64,000 nucleotides of DNA from Methanosarcina flavescens (lineage in GTDB: Archaea; Halobacteriota; Methanosarcinia; Methanosarcinales; Methanosarcinaceae): contig NZ_CP032683.1 in NCBI RefSeq assembly GCF_001304615.2, forward strand, positions 3,100,001 through 3,164,000, written 5' to 3'. The notes below the pieces were generated by a model that saw only the letters and a program-made list of their open reading frames with translations, was not told the DNA's origin and did not search any database. Shown here piece by piece: positions 47,646 to 56,445 of the stretch (its first letter is position 1; every line of letters starts with the position of its first letter). Made by a program: the position numbers and the translations under genes.

Positions 47646-47690
47646 AAAGTTTTATCAAAATTTTTTAGAAAAAAGGTTTATCAAAAAGGC
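47646..47690 (+). repeat. Fragment of the dispersed intergenic hairpin repeat
   Basis: AAAAAGTTTTATCAAAA followed by TTTTTTAGAAAAAAGGTTT and ATCAAAAAGGC resembles the CAAACTTTTTTCTAAAAAGTTTG part of the repeats at 10.4, 14.0 and 61.2 kb, but is shorter and more diverged. Confidence 0.4.
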
Positions 47691-47765
47691 AGCCTTAGGA
47701 TCTTTTGAATAATTGTGAATAATAGGACCCTTACTAATAATTACGAATAACAGGACCGGATAAGG

Positions 47766-48422
47766 ATGAAGATACTGGCTATTTCTGATCCCCACGGGGA
47801 TTATTCGAAGATAAGGAAAATGATGGAAAAGGCAGGAGATTTCGACCTGGTGGTTATTGTCGGAGATATTACTCATTTCGGACCCGATGAGAAGGTCGAA
47901 GAACTGATGGAACTCTTTGATAAGCCCGTACTGGCAATTCCTGGAAATTGTGATCAGAGAAGTATTTTGAAAACTCTTGACGCCTCAAAGGCTACGAATC
48001 TGCACGGGAAGATCGAGCAAATAGGAAATATTAGTTTTATAGGGCTTGGCGGATCAAATCCCACTCCTTTCAACACTCCATTTGAGCTTTCAGAAGAGGA
48101 AATTGAGAAAGCCCTTGAAGGAATGGTCTGCTCTGCCGAAAATACAGGCGAATGTGGAACAATAGTACTTCTTACTCATGCTCCCCCCCACGGCGCACGA
48201 GATGAACTTCCTTTCGGGCACGTGGGCAGTAAGGCTATCCAGAAATTCGTTGACAGGGTGGACCTGATAGTCTGCGGGCATATCCATGAGGCAAAAGGTC
48301 TGGAGAAGGTGGGAAAAACCGTAGTGCTAAACCCTGGCGAAGCTTCCAAAGGTTCCTGCGCCCTTGTTCATCTCGATGAACCAGAAGGCAAACCCATAGA
48401 GGTCGAATTTGTAGAGGTATAA
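47766..48422 (+). CDS. Calcineurin-like metallophosphoesterase
   Basis: The product is 218 residues with all five metal motifs of the family: DPH (Asp8, His10), 'VVIVGDITHFG', 'IPGNCDQ', 'LLTHAPPHG' and 'VCGHIHEAKG'. It resembles the archaeal MJ0936/YfcE-like phosphodiesterases that bind two metals such as Mn or Ni. The natural substrate (a cyclic nucleotide, nucleic acid end or phosphoester) cannot be told from sequence. It is divergent from trmY. Cytoplasmic: no signal peptide. Confidence 0.9.
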   Translation: MKILAISDPHGDYSKIRKMMEKAGDFDLVVIVGDITHFGPDEKVEELMELFDKPVLAIPGNCDQRSILKTLDASKATNLHGKIEQIGNISFIGLGGSNPTPFNTPFELSEEEIEKALEGMVCSAENTGECGTIVLLTHAPPHGARDELPFGHVGSKAIQKFVDRVDLIVCGHIHEAKGLEKVGKTVVLNPGEASKGSCALVHLDEPEGKPIEVEFVEV

Positions 48423-49069
48423 GATATCCCGATTTAATAATGTGAAACGTCAATATACTATCAGCTTCACCCAGGCTTGGCAAGTTTTCCCGGGTATTGA
48501 TATTAGGGAATAAACTATGGAGTTTCCCAGGTTAATAGTCGCCTGAAAAGATTTTTCTCAGGTTTATGAACACCTTAGGAAATCTCACACAGGCTTTTCA
48601 ACATACACTCAACCTTTTTCTTTTTTCAGGGGCTAAATTCATTACCAGGGACATCCATACTATATAATTATATTTTTGTTTTAGCTCGCTAATCAACTTC
48701 ATTTGCAGAATCAATATTAACTTTATTATTCATCTGACTACTCGCGATCATTCGTCTATCACACAATCATTTGCTTTATTACTCTCATTTATTTACCTGC
48801 ATATTTTACTGGCATAATAACCAGGCACAGGCATGATAAAAATCACTAAGAGAAATGTGAATAATAGGATTGTGTGACCGATGACGGAGCAGATAGACAG
48901 ATAGAATTTAAATAAGTTAAATTGAGATTTTAAATAAGGATTTTAAATACCCTAAATATGAATCTCAATTATGGTTTCCTTAAAACCTAATTCTAAGCTT
49001 TATAGATCGAAAAATCATAGAGGTTGAACTACGGGCATTATTGAAGATTTCGGTTTCGATCCGGTTTTT
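48423..49069. other. Long AT-rich intergenic region
   Basis: About 650 bases with no gene. A/T-rich runs with TATA-like character occur at 48660-48760 and 48905-48960. The 10-mer TAATTCTAAG at 48988-48997 is also present at 1942 and 6439, all upstream of plus-strand DNA. Confidence 0.35.
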
Positions 49070-50311
49070 ATGGATTTCATGAAAAAGCTTGCCATATCCT
49101 TTCTGATTGGAATAATGGTGGGTATAGAAAGGGAGCATAGAGCAATTGAGCATGAAATCTTTGCCGGTGTGAGAACCTACAGCATAACCTGCATAACAGG
49201 CATGTTAACTGCTTACGTAAGTGAAGCAACAGGACAGGGTTTTGTTTACGTAGCTGCGCTTTTCATCGGGGCAGTCTGTTCCATAGTCACCTATTCCAAG
49301 ATTTTTCTCTTCAAACGGATAGGAGTTACCAGCCCTATCAGTCTCTTCTTTATTTTCGTAGTTGGTGTACTTGTAGGCTATGACTACGGCATGTTTGCTA
49401 TAGTCTCTTCAATAGTTGTAGCTATTCTTCTGATCCAGAAGAAACTTCTTCACCAGTTTGTAGGAAGCCTGACAAAAGAGGAGCTTTACAATGCCATACA
49501 GTTCCTGGCTGTGGCATTCATACTTTATCCGGTAGTGCCGGATAGAGAGTTCTTCGGAGTTATAAACTTCAGGTCTGCAATCCTTATTGTAATTCTTGTC
49601 TCACTTATCAGTTTTTTAAGCTATGTACTCCTGAGAAAGTTCGGTACAACGCGTGGAATCTGTTATTCAGGCTTTGTAGGCGGCTTTGTAAACAGTGAAG
49701 CCACAACAGCCGCACTTGCTGGTCTCTCTAAACAAACAGAGGAAATGGCTGATCCTGTGCTTACAGGGATCCTGCTCTGCAATATTTCCATGCTCATCAG
49801 GAATCTCGTACTAGCTCTGATAGTTGACCCAACTGGTCAGACAACCCGGTTTATGTTCCCTCCCCAGGCGGTAATTATTCTCTTTTCCATAGGAATGGCC
49901 CTCAAGTACAATAAGGCATTCTGCCCGATAGGAGGGGAAGAATTTAAAATCGAATCTCCTTTCTCACTTGGTCAGGCGTTTAAATTCGGGGTTGCTTTTA
50001 CGCTCATTCTTATAATAGGGAGCTTTGCTCATAGAATTGCAGGGACTGCTGGAATTTACTTCACTGCTCTCGGCGCCCTTATTAGCAGTTCGGGAGTGAT
50101 AGTCTCGGTAACTTTACTGGCTGTAAGCGGGAGTATCTCATATGAGACCGCAGCGAGCACTGCAGTGCTTGCAAGCCTGGTCAGTACAGTTAACAAAATC
50201 CTGATCTCGAAAATTTCTGGTTCTCCCAGCCTTTTTTCCCTTGCGAAAAATACTTTTGGGATAATTACAGCTGTCGGGACCCTTGCTTTACTTTTATTGA
50301 GCAGTATATAA
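49070..50311 (+). CDS. MgtC/SapB and DUF4010 membrane protein
   Basis: The product is a 413-residue polytopic membrane protein. The N-terminal third has MgtC features ('FLIGIMVGIEREHRA', 'GVRTYSITCITGML'). The rest matches DUF4010 ('GFVGGFVNSEATTAALAGLS', about 205-224) with about ten helices in total. MgtC proteins are tied to growth at low Mg2+ and to control of ATP synthase or phosphate uptake in bacteria; the role in archaea is open. The frame stays open upstream of ATG 49070 (IIEDFGFDPVF) with no standard start codon, so the true N-terminus may be a few residues longer. Confidence 0.88.
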   Translation: MDFMKKLAISFLIGIMVGIEREHRAIEHEIFAGVRTYSITCITGMLTAYVSEATGQGFVYVAALFIGAVCSIVTYSKIFLFKRIGVTSPISLFFIFVVGVLVGYDYGMFAIVSSIVVAILLIQKKLLHQFVGSLTKEELYNAIQFLAVAFILYPVVPDREFFGVINFRSAILIVILVSLISFLSYVLLRKFGTTRGICYSGFVGGFVNSEATTAALAGLSKQTEEMADPVLTGILLCNISMLIRNLVLALIVDPTGQTTRFMFPPQAVIILFSIGMALKYNKAFCPIGGEEFKIESPFSLGQAFKFGVAFTLILIIGSFAHRIAGTAGIYFTALGALISSSGVIVSVTLLAVSGSISYETAASTAVLASLVSTVNKILISKISGSPSLFSLAKNTFGIITAVGTLALLLLSSI

Positions 50312-50799
50312 ATAAAACTCTGAAGTGTATTTGTTTTCAGTAAAGGCATTTTATGATCTTAGAATAGATACTCCAGATCTCTTGTGACGTCTACACTTGA
50401 TAAGCAGTGAATGCGATCCTCACAATTACTGCCCATTAGTGAATATCTTTATATGCGAGCAGTAGATTATAATTATTTAATAAGTAAGCTAAAACTGTGG
50501 GGTGGAAGCAAGCCTCAAGAGTTTTTGAAAGGAATACTTACTCAAGGTAGTAAGAACAATTCAAAAAGAGTGAAAAGTATATTTATATGTACGGGTAATC
50601 TTGAAAAAGAAAAATCAGATTTGAAATGCCTTTAAAGAAAGGCTGCAATACTATAAAATACCGGGTCTTATAAAGACTAAAAAAGCTAAAAATCTGGATA
50701 GTCAAGTATCAAATCAAACATTAGCTTAATAATTGCATGGAACTTCGAGCTGAGGTATTGATTTCGGAAATTTCATAACCGCAAGCGGTGGGGAATAAA
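50312..50799. other. Intergenic region with a doubtful short frame
   Basis: A 74-codon plus frame at 50411-50635 has no ribosome binding site and no recognisable product, though 'LKLWGGSKPQEFLKGILTQ' is protein-like. It may be a decayed insertion. AGCGGTGGGG just upstream of ATG 50800 is the ribosome binding site of the next gene. Confidence 0.35.
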
Positions 50800-51345
50800 A
50801 TGAAAATAAAAATAATTGTGCTACTTCTTATATTTGGCGTCGTTTTACTTTCAGGATGCGCAGAGGATGAGCAGCCCTCGCCAGATGAAAACGATACTCC
50901 TGTAGAAACTGAAACACCGGAGGAAAATGTAACTGCTGTAGAAACTGAAACACCGGAAGAAAATGTAACTGCTGTGGAAACTGAAACACCGGAAGAAAAT
51001 GTAACTGCTGTGGAAACTGAAACACCGGAAGAAAGCGAAACCGAGAAAACAGGCGGGGTCATAACTCCTGGGACAAAACCGACTACGTATACCATAAGAC
51101 TGGACAATAATAGGGCAAGCCGATCAAATCTTGAGATTAAGCAAGGAGATACCATTGCCTGGTTAAACTGGGAGGATAGCCCGAGAAGGACTTTTACACT
51201 GGTGAGTGAAGAAAATCTCTTTGATAACACAAATCTTGCGTACAAGCGTCCTTTTGCCTATACCTTTAATGAGACCGGAGAATACCACTTCAGTGTTGTC
51301 GGCCAGCCCAGAATGAATGTTACTGTCAGCGTGGTTGAACCCTAA
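50800..51345 (+). CDS. Lipoprotein with Glu/Thr repeat stalk and cupredoxin-like domain (paralogue 1)
   Basis: The start chosen is ATG 50800 (GGTGGGG upstream) rather than GTG 50788. By residue from ATG: lipoprotein signal with lipobox LLSGC (Cys about 20), a stalk made of three and a half 12-residue repeats ETETPEENVTAV, then a C-terminal beta-sandwich of about 95 residues with the look of a plastocyanin/cupredoxin ('LEIKQGDTIAWLNWEDSPR', 'FNETGEYHFSVVGQPRMNV'). The Cys and His ligands for type 1 copper are absent. It is surface-anchored, function unknown. A MITE begins five bases after its stop codon. A paralogue lies at 52113. Confidence 0.82.
   Translation: MKIKIIVLLLIFGVVLLSGCAEDEQPSPDENDTPVETETPEENVTAVETETPEENVTAVETETPEENVTAVETETPEESETEKTGGVITPGTKPTTYTIRLDNNRASRSNLEIKQGDTIAWLNWEDSPRRTFTLVSEENLFDNTNLAYKRPFAYTFNETGEYHFSVVGQPRMNVTVSVVEP
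50902..51033 (+). repeat. 36-bp tandem repeat inside the lipoprotein gene
   Basis: Three full units (50902-50937, 50938-50973, 50974-51009) and a 24-base partial unit are nearly identical, differing at single bases. Each codes for a 12-residue acidic stalk unit. Such near-identity suggests recent expansion and length variation among strains. Confidence 0.9.
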
Positions 51346-51349
51346 AAAC

Positions 51350-51472
51350 GGCTCTGTAGAAAACCTGTGGAATAACAAATCTACATTAATTTGAACTGAA
51401 CCTTATGATCTATATTTTCCATAGTTAGTTTCAGCCCCATAATGCTTATTTAGATAGGTTTTCTACAGAGCC
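51350..51472. mobile_element. 123-bp MITE with 17-bp terminal inverted repeats and 8-bp target duplication
   Basis: The left end GGCTCTGTAGAAAACCT (51350-51366) is the exact reverse complement of the right end AGGTTTTCTACAGAGCC (51456-51472). The element is flanked by the perfect direct repeat CTAAAAAC (51342-51349 and 51473-51480). It has no coding capacity. The left copy of the target duplication contains the TAA stop of the upstream lipoprotein gene, so the insertion lies right after the stop and leaves the protein unchanged. The parent insertion sequence must be elsewhere. The rest of 51481-52112 is AT-rich with no convincing gene. Confidence 0.92.
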
Positions 51473-52112
51473 CTAAAAACAGCTATTTATAACTAAAAAT
51501 AGTTTTTTTAAAAATAATAGAAAGCTCAGGAAAGCTGTATTAATGGAGTGCTCGAATAGTTTCGTTGTCTCGAATAGAATGGAAGGCAATGATTAAAATT
51601 TTACAGGGAAAGCCGGGAGATCTCCTGACAAATCTATTTTTAATACTTTTTAAAGCAGGATTTCCTGAGCACACATAAGCTATTATTTGCATCCTCCAAA
51701 ATACTTATTGGTTTTTGTTTTCACGGCTCCGGCATATAGGGATTTTACCTGACAGCTAGACTACGGAATTCTTAATACGCCTTACCTTTTCCGCAGTATC
51801 GCAGGATAAATACACAGGTGAATCTGAAGCCCAGTACATTGTCAAAAGAACTGGAAGATTTTCTGGATATCAGGTTGGGGTTGAAAACTGAGACCTTTAA
51901 TGCTGTAGTTTCTTTTCTAAGCAATATACAAAGTAACACTAAGCTCACTTCAGTATTATGTCATCCATATCAGTACTTATCACTCAGAATCCGTGCCCAT
52001 GCTTCAAGAATAACTCCGGTTTAAAGAACTGTTATAAGAAAGCATTATTATTTATAAATGGCTTATATTAAGTTGGGAATACAAAGGTAGATTACTAATA
52101 AGGGGGAGGCGA

Positions 52113-52808
52113 TTGGGAACAAACAAAATAATTTTACTCTTAATAGTTCTGTCAGTAGTAATCTCAGGCTGCCTGAGTTCGGAAGATGAGGAGAATGAAG
52201 AAGAAGATCTGGAGGCAGGCGGCAGTTCAGGAGGCTCACAAAGACCGAGACAAATGACAACACCCTTAGGAACACAGGAAGAGATGTGGACAGCGGAAGA
52301 GACGGAAACTGAAGGGGAAACGTGGATAGCGGAAGAGACGGAAACTGAAGGCGAAATGTGGACAGAGGAAGAAATAGGAACCCCAGTGGAGACGGTAGCA
52401 CAGGAAGAGCTTGAGACACAGACAGAAACAGAAACTCAGGAAGAACTGGGAACACCACAAGAGACAGCAATTCCGGGAGCCGGGGAAGAAGCTGAGGCAG
52501 GGCAAACGGAAGAAGGAAGACAGGCTGGAGATATACAGTCAGGCGGAGCAGTCCCAACAACACATCCTGTAAGGCTTAAGGACTATCTTATGATTCCCCC
52601 AAGACTGGAAATCAATACTGGAGAAACGGTTATATGGAGAAATTACCAGGAATCCAGTGTGCTTTTCCTTACCAGCAGGGAATATCTTTTTGAGGATCAA
52701 AGGCTTGTATACGGAGATACCTTTGAGTATACATTCGATGAACCGGGCAGCTATAATTTCAGTGTAAAAGGCTATCCCAAAATGCAGATGACCATTACTG
52801 TAAAATAA
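52113..52808 (+). CDS. Lipoprotein with Glu/Thr-rich stalk and cupredoxin-like domain (paralogue 2)
   Basis: It starts at TTG 52113 with GGGGGAGGCG just upstream. The product is 231 residues: lipoprotein signal (lipobox VISGC, Cys about 20), a very acidic stalk (about 25-140) with repeats of the type 'TAEETETEGE', then a C-terminal beta-sandwich like that of the protein at 50800 ('LEINTGETVIWRNYQES', 'FDEPGSYNFSVKGYPKMQM'). No Cys or His copper ligands are present. The folded domains are clearly related, while the stalks differ in sequence and length, so this is an older duplication with independent repeat growth. Confidence 0.82.
   Translation: MGTNKIILLLIVLSVVISGCLSSEDEENEEEDLEAGGSSGGSQRPRQMTTPLGTQEEMWTAEETETEGETWIAEETETEGEMWTEEEIGTPVETVAQEELETQTETETQEELGTPQETAIPGAGEEAEAGQTEEGRQAGDIQSGGAVPTTHPVRLKDYLMIPPRLEINTGETVIWRNYQESSVLFLTSREYLFEDQRLVYGDTFEYTFDEPGSYNFSVKGYPKMQMTITVK
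52284..52373 (+). repeat. 36-bp tandem repeat in the second lipoprotein gene
   Basis: Units at 52284-52319 and 52320-52355, plus a partial third unit, code for acidic 12-residue repeats. The unit length equals that of the repeat in the paralogue, but the sequence is different. Confidence 0.8.
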
Positions 52809-52832
52809 TATCCCAAAGTATAGCAGTCTCAA

Positions 52833-53999
52833 ATGATGTATAAAACTATAGTTGAAGGCACAACAAAGGTTTTAGTTCCGGTACCGCCTCAGGATGCAGC
52901 CTTCCCTCCATCGGCAGCTCCGGTTTTTTATAATCCGGAGATGGAGCTTAACCGCGATATTAATGTTGCAGCTACAGCTGCATTTGTGAAAAGGCTTCTC
53001 TCGGGAAAGAAGCTCCTCAGGGAAGAAATCCGTTATGTGGACGCTTTTTCGGCGTCAGGTATAAGGGGACTCAGGATTGCAGGTGAAGTAGGTATCCATG
53101 CTACCATGAATGACTGGAATTCAGACGCGTTTGAAATGATAAAAGAAAATATCAAAATTAACGGGCTTGAGGAAAAAACCCTGGCTACCCACAAGAGTGC
53201 AAATGTATTGCTTCACGAGCAAAAGTTCCATATCGTGGATATTGATCCATTCGGCACTCCTTCACCTTTCCTGGATGCGGCGTCGGCCTCGGTCAGAAAT
53301 ATGCTGTCAGTTACGGCAACGGACACAGCCCCGTTATGCGGAGCCCACCTGAAAGCCGGGATAAGAAAATATGCGGCCGTACCTCTTAACACGGAATACC
53401 ACAGTGAGATGGGACTTCGAGTTCTCCTGGGAGCCTGTGCCAGAGAGCTTGCAAAGCACGAAAAAGGAATGTTACCCCTGATTTCCCATGTGACACGTCA
53501 CTATGTTCGCACTTATCTCAAAGTTCTTCCCGGAGCAAAACAGACTGATAAAACTCTAAAGTCAATGGGTTTCAGCATTCACTGTCCGACATGTGGGTTT
53601 CGAGGGCCAGTGTATGGACTTGCAGTACATATCAAGAATGATTGCCCTGTTTGTGGGTCTTTCACACAGATTGCAGGCCCTTTGTGGCTTGGGCCTTTCA
53701 GGGAACAGGCATTTTGTGATGAAGTTATCTCCGAACTTGAAGTGCATCCTCTAAACACAAAGGATAAAGCGAAAAAGTTAATTACCTTCAGCAGGGACGA
53801 ACTCGATATCCCGATGTTCTATGACCAGCATGTAATCTGTAAAGAACTCGGAGTTTCCGCAACTGGAATAGAAATCCTCATAGAAGCCCTTAAGGCTCAC
53901 GGATTTGAAGCGTCAAGGACCCATTTCAGCGGAACCTCGTTCCGAACCGATGCGCCTATAACGGAAATAAAAGAGATAATCAGGGCGCTTTCTGAATGA
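52833..53999 (+). CDS. trm1: tRNA (guanine26-N2)-dimethyltransferase Trm1
   Basis: This enzyme uses SAM to make N2,N2-dimethylguanosine at position 26 of tRNA. The product has 388 residues: 'FYNPEMELNRDINVAATAAF' near the N-terminus, SAM fold with 'YVDAFSASGIRGLRIAGEV', catalytic 'HIVDIDPFGTPSPFLDAA' (about 131-148), and a C-terminal zinc-binding part with 'CPTCGFRGPVY' and 'CPVCG'. The gene starts 24 bases after the second lipoprotein gene and is followed by a winged-helix gene and DUF2110 on the same strand. Confidence 0.95.
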   Translation: MMYKTIVEGTTKVLVPVPPQDAAFPPSAAPVFYNPEMELNRDINVAATAAFVKRLLSGKKLLREEIRYVDAFSASGIRGLRIAGEVGIHATMNDWNSDAFEMIKENIKINGLEEKTLATHKSANVLLHEQKFHIVDIDPFGTPSPFLDAASASVRNMLSVTATDTAPLCGAHLKAGIRKYAAVPLNTEYHSEMGLRVLLGACARELAKHEKGMLPLISHVTRHYVRTYLKVLPGAKQTDKTLKSMGFSIHCPTCGFRGPVYGLAVHIKNDCPVCGSFTQIAGPLWLGPFREQAFCDEVISELEVHPLNTKDKAKKLITFSRDELDIPMFYDQHVICKELGVSATGIEILIEALKAHGFEASRTHFSGTSFRTDAPITEIKEIIRALSE

Positions 54000-54132
54000 A
54001 TTTTCAGGCAAAAGTTCAGAGGCAAATGAAAATCGGAAACTCTCCCAGTATTGTATATAAATCACTGAAGAATACTTAAAACCTTTGATTGAGGTCCAGA
54101 AGTAATCCGCTAGAAAATTCCAATGTGATATT

Positions 54133-54753
54133 ATGTCCGATGAAAATGCAGAAAAGTTATTTTTGCAGGAAAAGCCCACCCGTGCGCTGCTATTTATTGG
54201 CTCGATGGGAAAGACTTACGCATCTGTTATTTCTAAAGAGATAGATTCCACCTTTGCCCATACCACAAGAATCCTCGCGAAAATGGAACAGTGCGGACTT
54301 ATAAGATTCACATTCGAGGGGCGGATAAAGTTTGTCGAACTTACGGAGTACGGGAGAGAAGTCGAAGCTGCCCTCAAAGAGTTCAGGGATATTATCGCAG
54401 AGAAACCTCCGGAAAATCAGGAAGAAAAGTCCCGGGTAACAGGGGTCGAAAGGGAGGAATTTGAAGCCGAGGAAGAAGAGAAAGAGCCTGAACAGGCAGA
54501 AGAACTTGATCCTCTGAGTGCAGAGATTCTTGAAAAGGTGAAAAAACTCCGGAGTAAAATAGAGAGCATTCACAGGGAAGCAGTGGAACAGGGAGATAGC
54601 AGGGATACGATTTCCCGGAAACTTGGCCCTTACAGTCGGGATATAAAGAAACTCCAGAACCAGATTGAAAGAGCAGAAAGCCCAATTAACGAAACTGTGA
54701 CCTCAGCCCTGGATGAAAGTGAGGAACTTCTGGAAATGTATCTCAGGAGCTGA
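54133..54753 (+). CDS. Winged-helix DNA-binding protein with coiled-coil C-terminus
   Basis: The product has 206 residues. An N-terminal winged helix (about 10-90) of MarR/archaeal type is seen in 'YASVISKEIDSTFAHTTRIL' (recognition helix) and 'GRIKFVELTEYGREVEAAL' (wing and last helix). A Glu-rich linker leads to a helical C-terminal part (about 130-206), probably a coiled coil for dimerisation. It sits between trm1 and the DUF2110 gene, 49 bases before the latter, so it may be co-expressed with it. Target genes are unknown. Confidence 0.85.
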   Translation: MSDENAEKLFLQEKPTRALLFIGSMGKTYASVISKEIDSTFAHTTRILAKMEQCGLIRFTFEGRIKFVELTEYGREVEAALKEFRDIIAEKPPENQEEKSRVTGVEREEFEAEEEEKEPEQAEELDPLSAEILEKVKKLRSKIESIHREAVEQGDSRDTISRKLGPYSRDIKKLQNQIERAESPINETVTSALDESEELLEMYLRS

Positions 54754-54801
54754 GGGGATGTCCCCCTCCCGGCAAAAAAGTAGAGAATAGGTAGGAAGAA
54801 T

Positions 54802-55497
54802 ATGATAAAAGTTGTAACCCTCCAGCATATTTATGGGAAAAACCGGGAAAGGATGGCTGAACTTCTAAAAACCCTGGTTGAGAATGAATTGAAGGATCTT
54901 GAAGTAAAAGTTGAGATATCTATCACCCCTGAAAACTGGGCTGAGTTTACTCTTGAAGGCGAGGATGAGGAAGTGTCTGCAAATTTGCTGACCTCCAGAT
55001 ATGGGACGCCTGCACAAAAAGCTGAACCCGGAAAGGTATACATGGGCTTTCTCCAGGCTTTTTTAGAGGACGCTTTTCTGGTCAATATTGGTATACCTGT
55101 CAGGGTTGAAGCCGGGGAACTGAAAGCTCTTGGCAGTGGAAAGCCAAAGCAGCTTGCCTCAAGGTTCGGCCTTATACCTCATTTGCCGGTTGAAGTCGAG
55201 GTTATTGAGGCAAACAGGGATTTAAAAGCTCGTCTCACTAAAAAGCAGCTTGATCTCTGGTGGAGCTGGAAAAAAGCATCTACTGATAGGGTAACTGTTA
55301 ACGGAGCAACACGATCGGAAATCAAAAGTGCAATTAAAAAAACAGGCCACGGGAGGGATATTTACGAAATCGAGCGCCTGGGGCTGCTGGAACATGCAAT
55401 CGTGTGCCGGGAAAAGACCGATGGCCCAGGTATAGTTGCAGCAATAGGGCCTCACCTGAAATCCGAAATGGGAGTTGTAATTGGAGAGGCGCGCTGA
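54802..55497 (+). CDS. DUF2110 family archaeal protein
   Basis: The 231-residue product matches the DUF2110 family (COG4083), archaeal and of unknown function. Family blocks include 'RYGTPAQKAEPGKVYMGFLQ' near 74-93 and 'KQLASRFGLIPHLPVEVEV' near 118-136. There is an S4/KOW-like or HTH-like C-terminal part ('NGATRSEIKSAIKKTGH'). No membrane or signal segment, so cytoplasmic. Its place after trm1 and a winged-helix gene suggests a role in nucleic acid metabolism, by inference only. Confidence 0.85.
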   Translation: MIKVVTLQHIYGKNRERMAELLKTLVENELKDLEVKVEISITPENWAEFTLEGEDEEVSANLLTSRYGTPAQKAEPGKVYMGFLQAFLEDAFLVNIGIPVRVEAGELKALGSGKPKQLASRFGLIPHLPVEVEVIEANRDLKARLTKKQLDLWWSWKKASTDRVTVNGATRSEIKSAIKKTGHGRDIYEIERLGLLEHAIVCREKTDGPGIVAAIGPHLKSEMGVVIGEAR

Positions 55498-55652
55498 CAA
55501 GACTGCCCTTAAAAGAAAGCAGGACGAAACCCAAAAAAAGAGCTGGCCTGGGAAAATTTTGTAAGCCAGTAAATTCTGAGAACGAGATATGGCTTAAAAC
55601 CCAGGATACTAATAATAATTGGTATGTAAAACAGCGAATGTGATAAAGGAAT

Positions 55653-56390
55653 TCATATTGTTATCTTGAAGAGGCAGTGTTCATGCCCTGTCCCATAACA
55701 CTCAGTCTCGGTAACTCCATAATCCCTTTCAAGCTTTCCTTTAAGGATCCCCTCAATAATGCCTTCTATTAAGGAGCAGAATGGTTTCCCAATGACAGGC
55801 ATTGAACTGGCTTTGAAACTGTCTTCAATCTGAAGAGCAGTGGGATCAGCGAGTACAGTAACTCGGCACTTTCCGTGGAATTCCAGAAAACCCGCAATCT
55901 CTTTCAGGAGTTCATCTGGGGTTCCGGATTTGAAAATTGAGGAGATAGACATTCCAAGATCGCTTCCTATCGTTTTTACAACTGGGGCATTGTCAATACC
56001 ATATGCTTCAAAACCAAAGCAAAGCGCATGAAACAGGATTTCTGCAAAGCAGAACCTATCATATCCATTTGCAGGAGCCTTTTCCAATAGTTTCCTGTAG
56101 TGCTCGATAAATGGTTCCTGAGAGCAACCCATGTAGCGGGATGTGAGGGAATAGATTTTGCGGCGGCGGTCTTTTGGATTAAAGCTTTCTTCCACAAGCT
56201 CACACGACCTGAGATTGTTGAGATGTACGGAAATGGTTGACTTGGCTTTTGCTGTATATTTTACGATTTCATCGAACGACCTGGGTTCTTCCCTGAGCAG
56301 GTTGAGAATCTGGAGTTTTACAGGGCTGTCTATTGCTATCAGTCCTTTTTCATTATAAAAAAATTCTGTTCTACTCTCAGGTTTTGCCAT
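55653..56390 (-). CDS. msvR: MsvR-type redox-responsive regulator (ArsR-like winged helix plus V4R)
   Basis: The product has 245 residues: a winged helix (about 20-85, 'SPVKLQILNLLREEPRSFDE', 'STISVHLNNLRSCELVEES') and a C-terminal V4R domain (about 115-245). V4R cysteines are Cys175, Cys205, Cys231 and Cys239, the last two within 'TECYGTGHEHCLFKI'. This layout is that of MsvR, a methanogen regulator whose DNA binding depends on the redox state of V4R cysteines and which is known to control its own promoter and oxidative-stress genes. A TTCG-N8-CGAA site beside its TATA box fits self-regulation. Confidence 0.85.
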   Translation of the reverse strand: MAKPESRTEFFYNEKGLIAIDSPVKLQILNLLREEPRSFDEIVKYTAKAKSTISVHLNNLRSCELVEESFNPKDRRRKIYSLTSRYMGCSQEPFIEHYRKLLEKAPANGYDRFCFAEILFHALCFGFEAYGIDNAPVVKTIGSDLGMSISSIFKSGTPDELLKEIAGFLEFHGKCRVTVLADPTALQIEDSFKASSMPVIGKPFCSLIEGIIEGILKGKLERDYGVTETECYGTGHEHCLFKITI

Positions 56391-56429
56391 AATATCTTTA
56401 GATAAGTTGCGCTTAGATTATATAAACCG

Positions 56430-56445
56430 TTCGCACAACCACGAA
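56430..56445 (-). promoter_or_regulatory. Candidate MsvR operator in the msvR promoter
   Basis: The 16-bp site TTCGCACAACCACGAA has TTCG and CGAA half-sites and lies 40 bases upstream of ATG 56390. On the minus strand it is followed after four bases by the TATA-like GGTTTATATAATC. A protein bound here would compete with TBP/TFB. MsvR sites of this TTCG..CGAA type are reported from memory, not verified here. The rest of 56391-56731 is AT-rich upstream DNA of msvR and pspA. Confidence 0.5.

Noticed and set aside
50411-50635. 74-codon plus frame
   Set aside because: No ribosome binding site and no family. Kept only as a possible remnant in the gap entry.
51818-52024. 68-codon plus frame with GTG start
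   Set aside because: No start signal, lies in AT-rich DNA after the MITE, ends abruptly. No similarity recognised.
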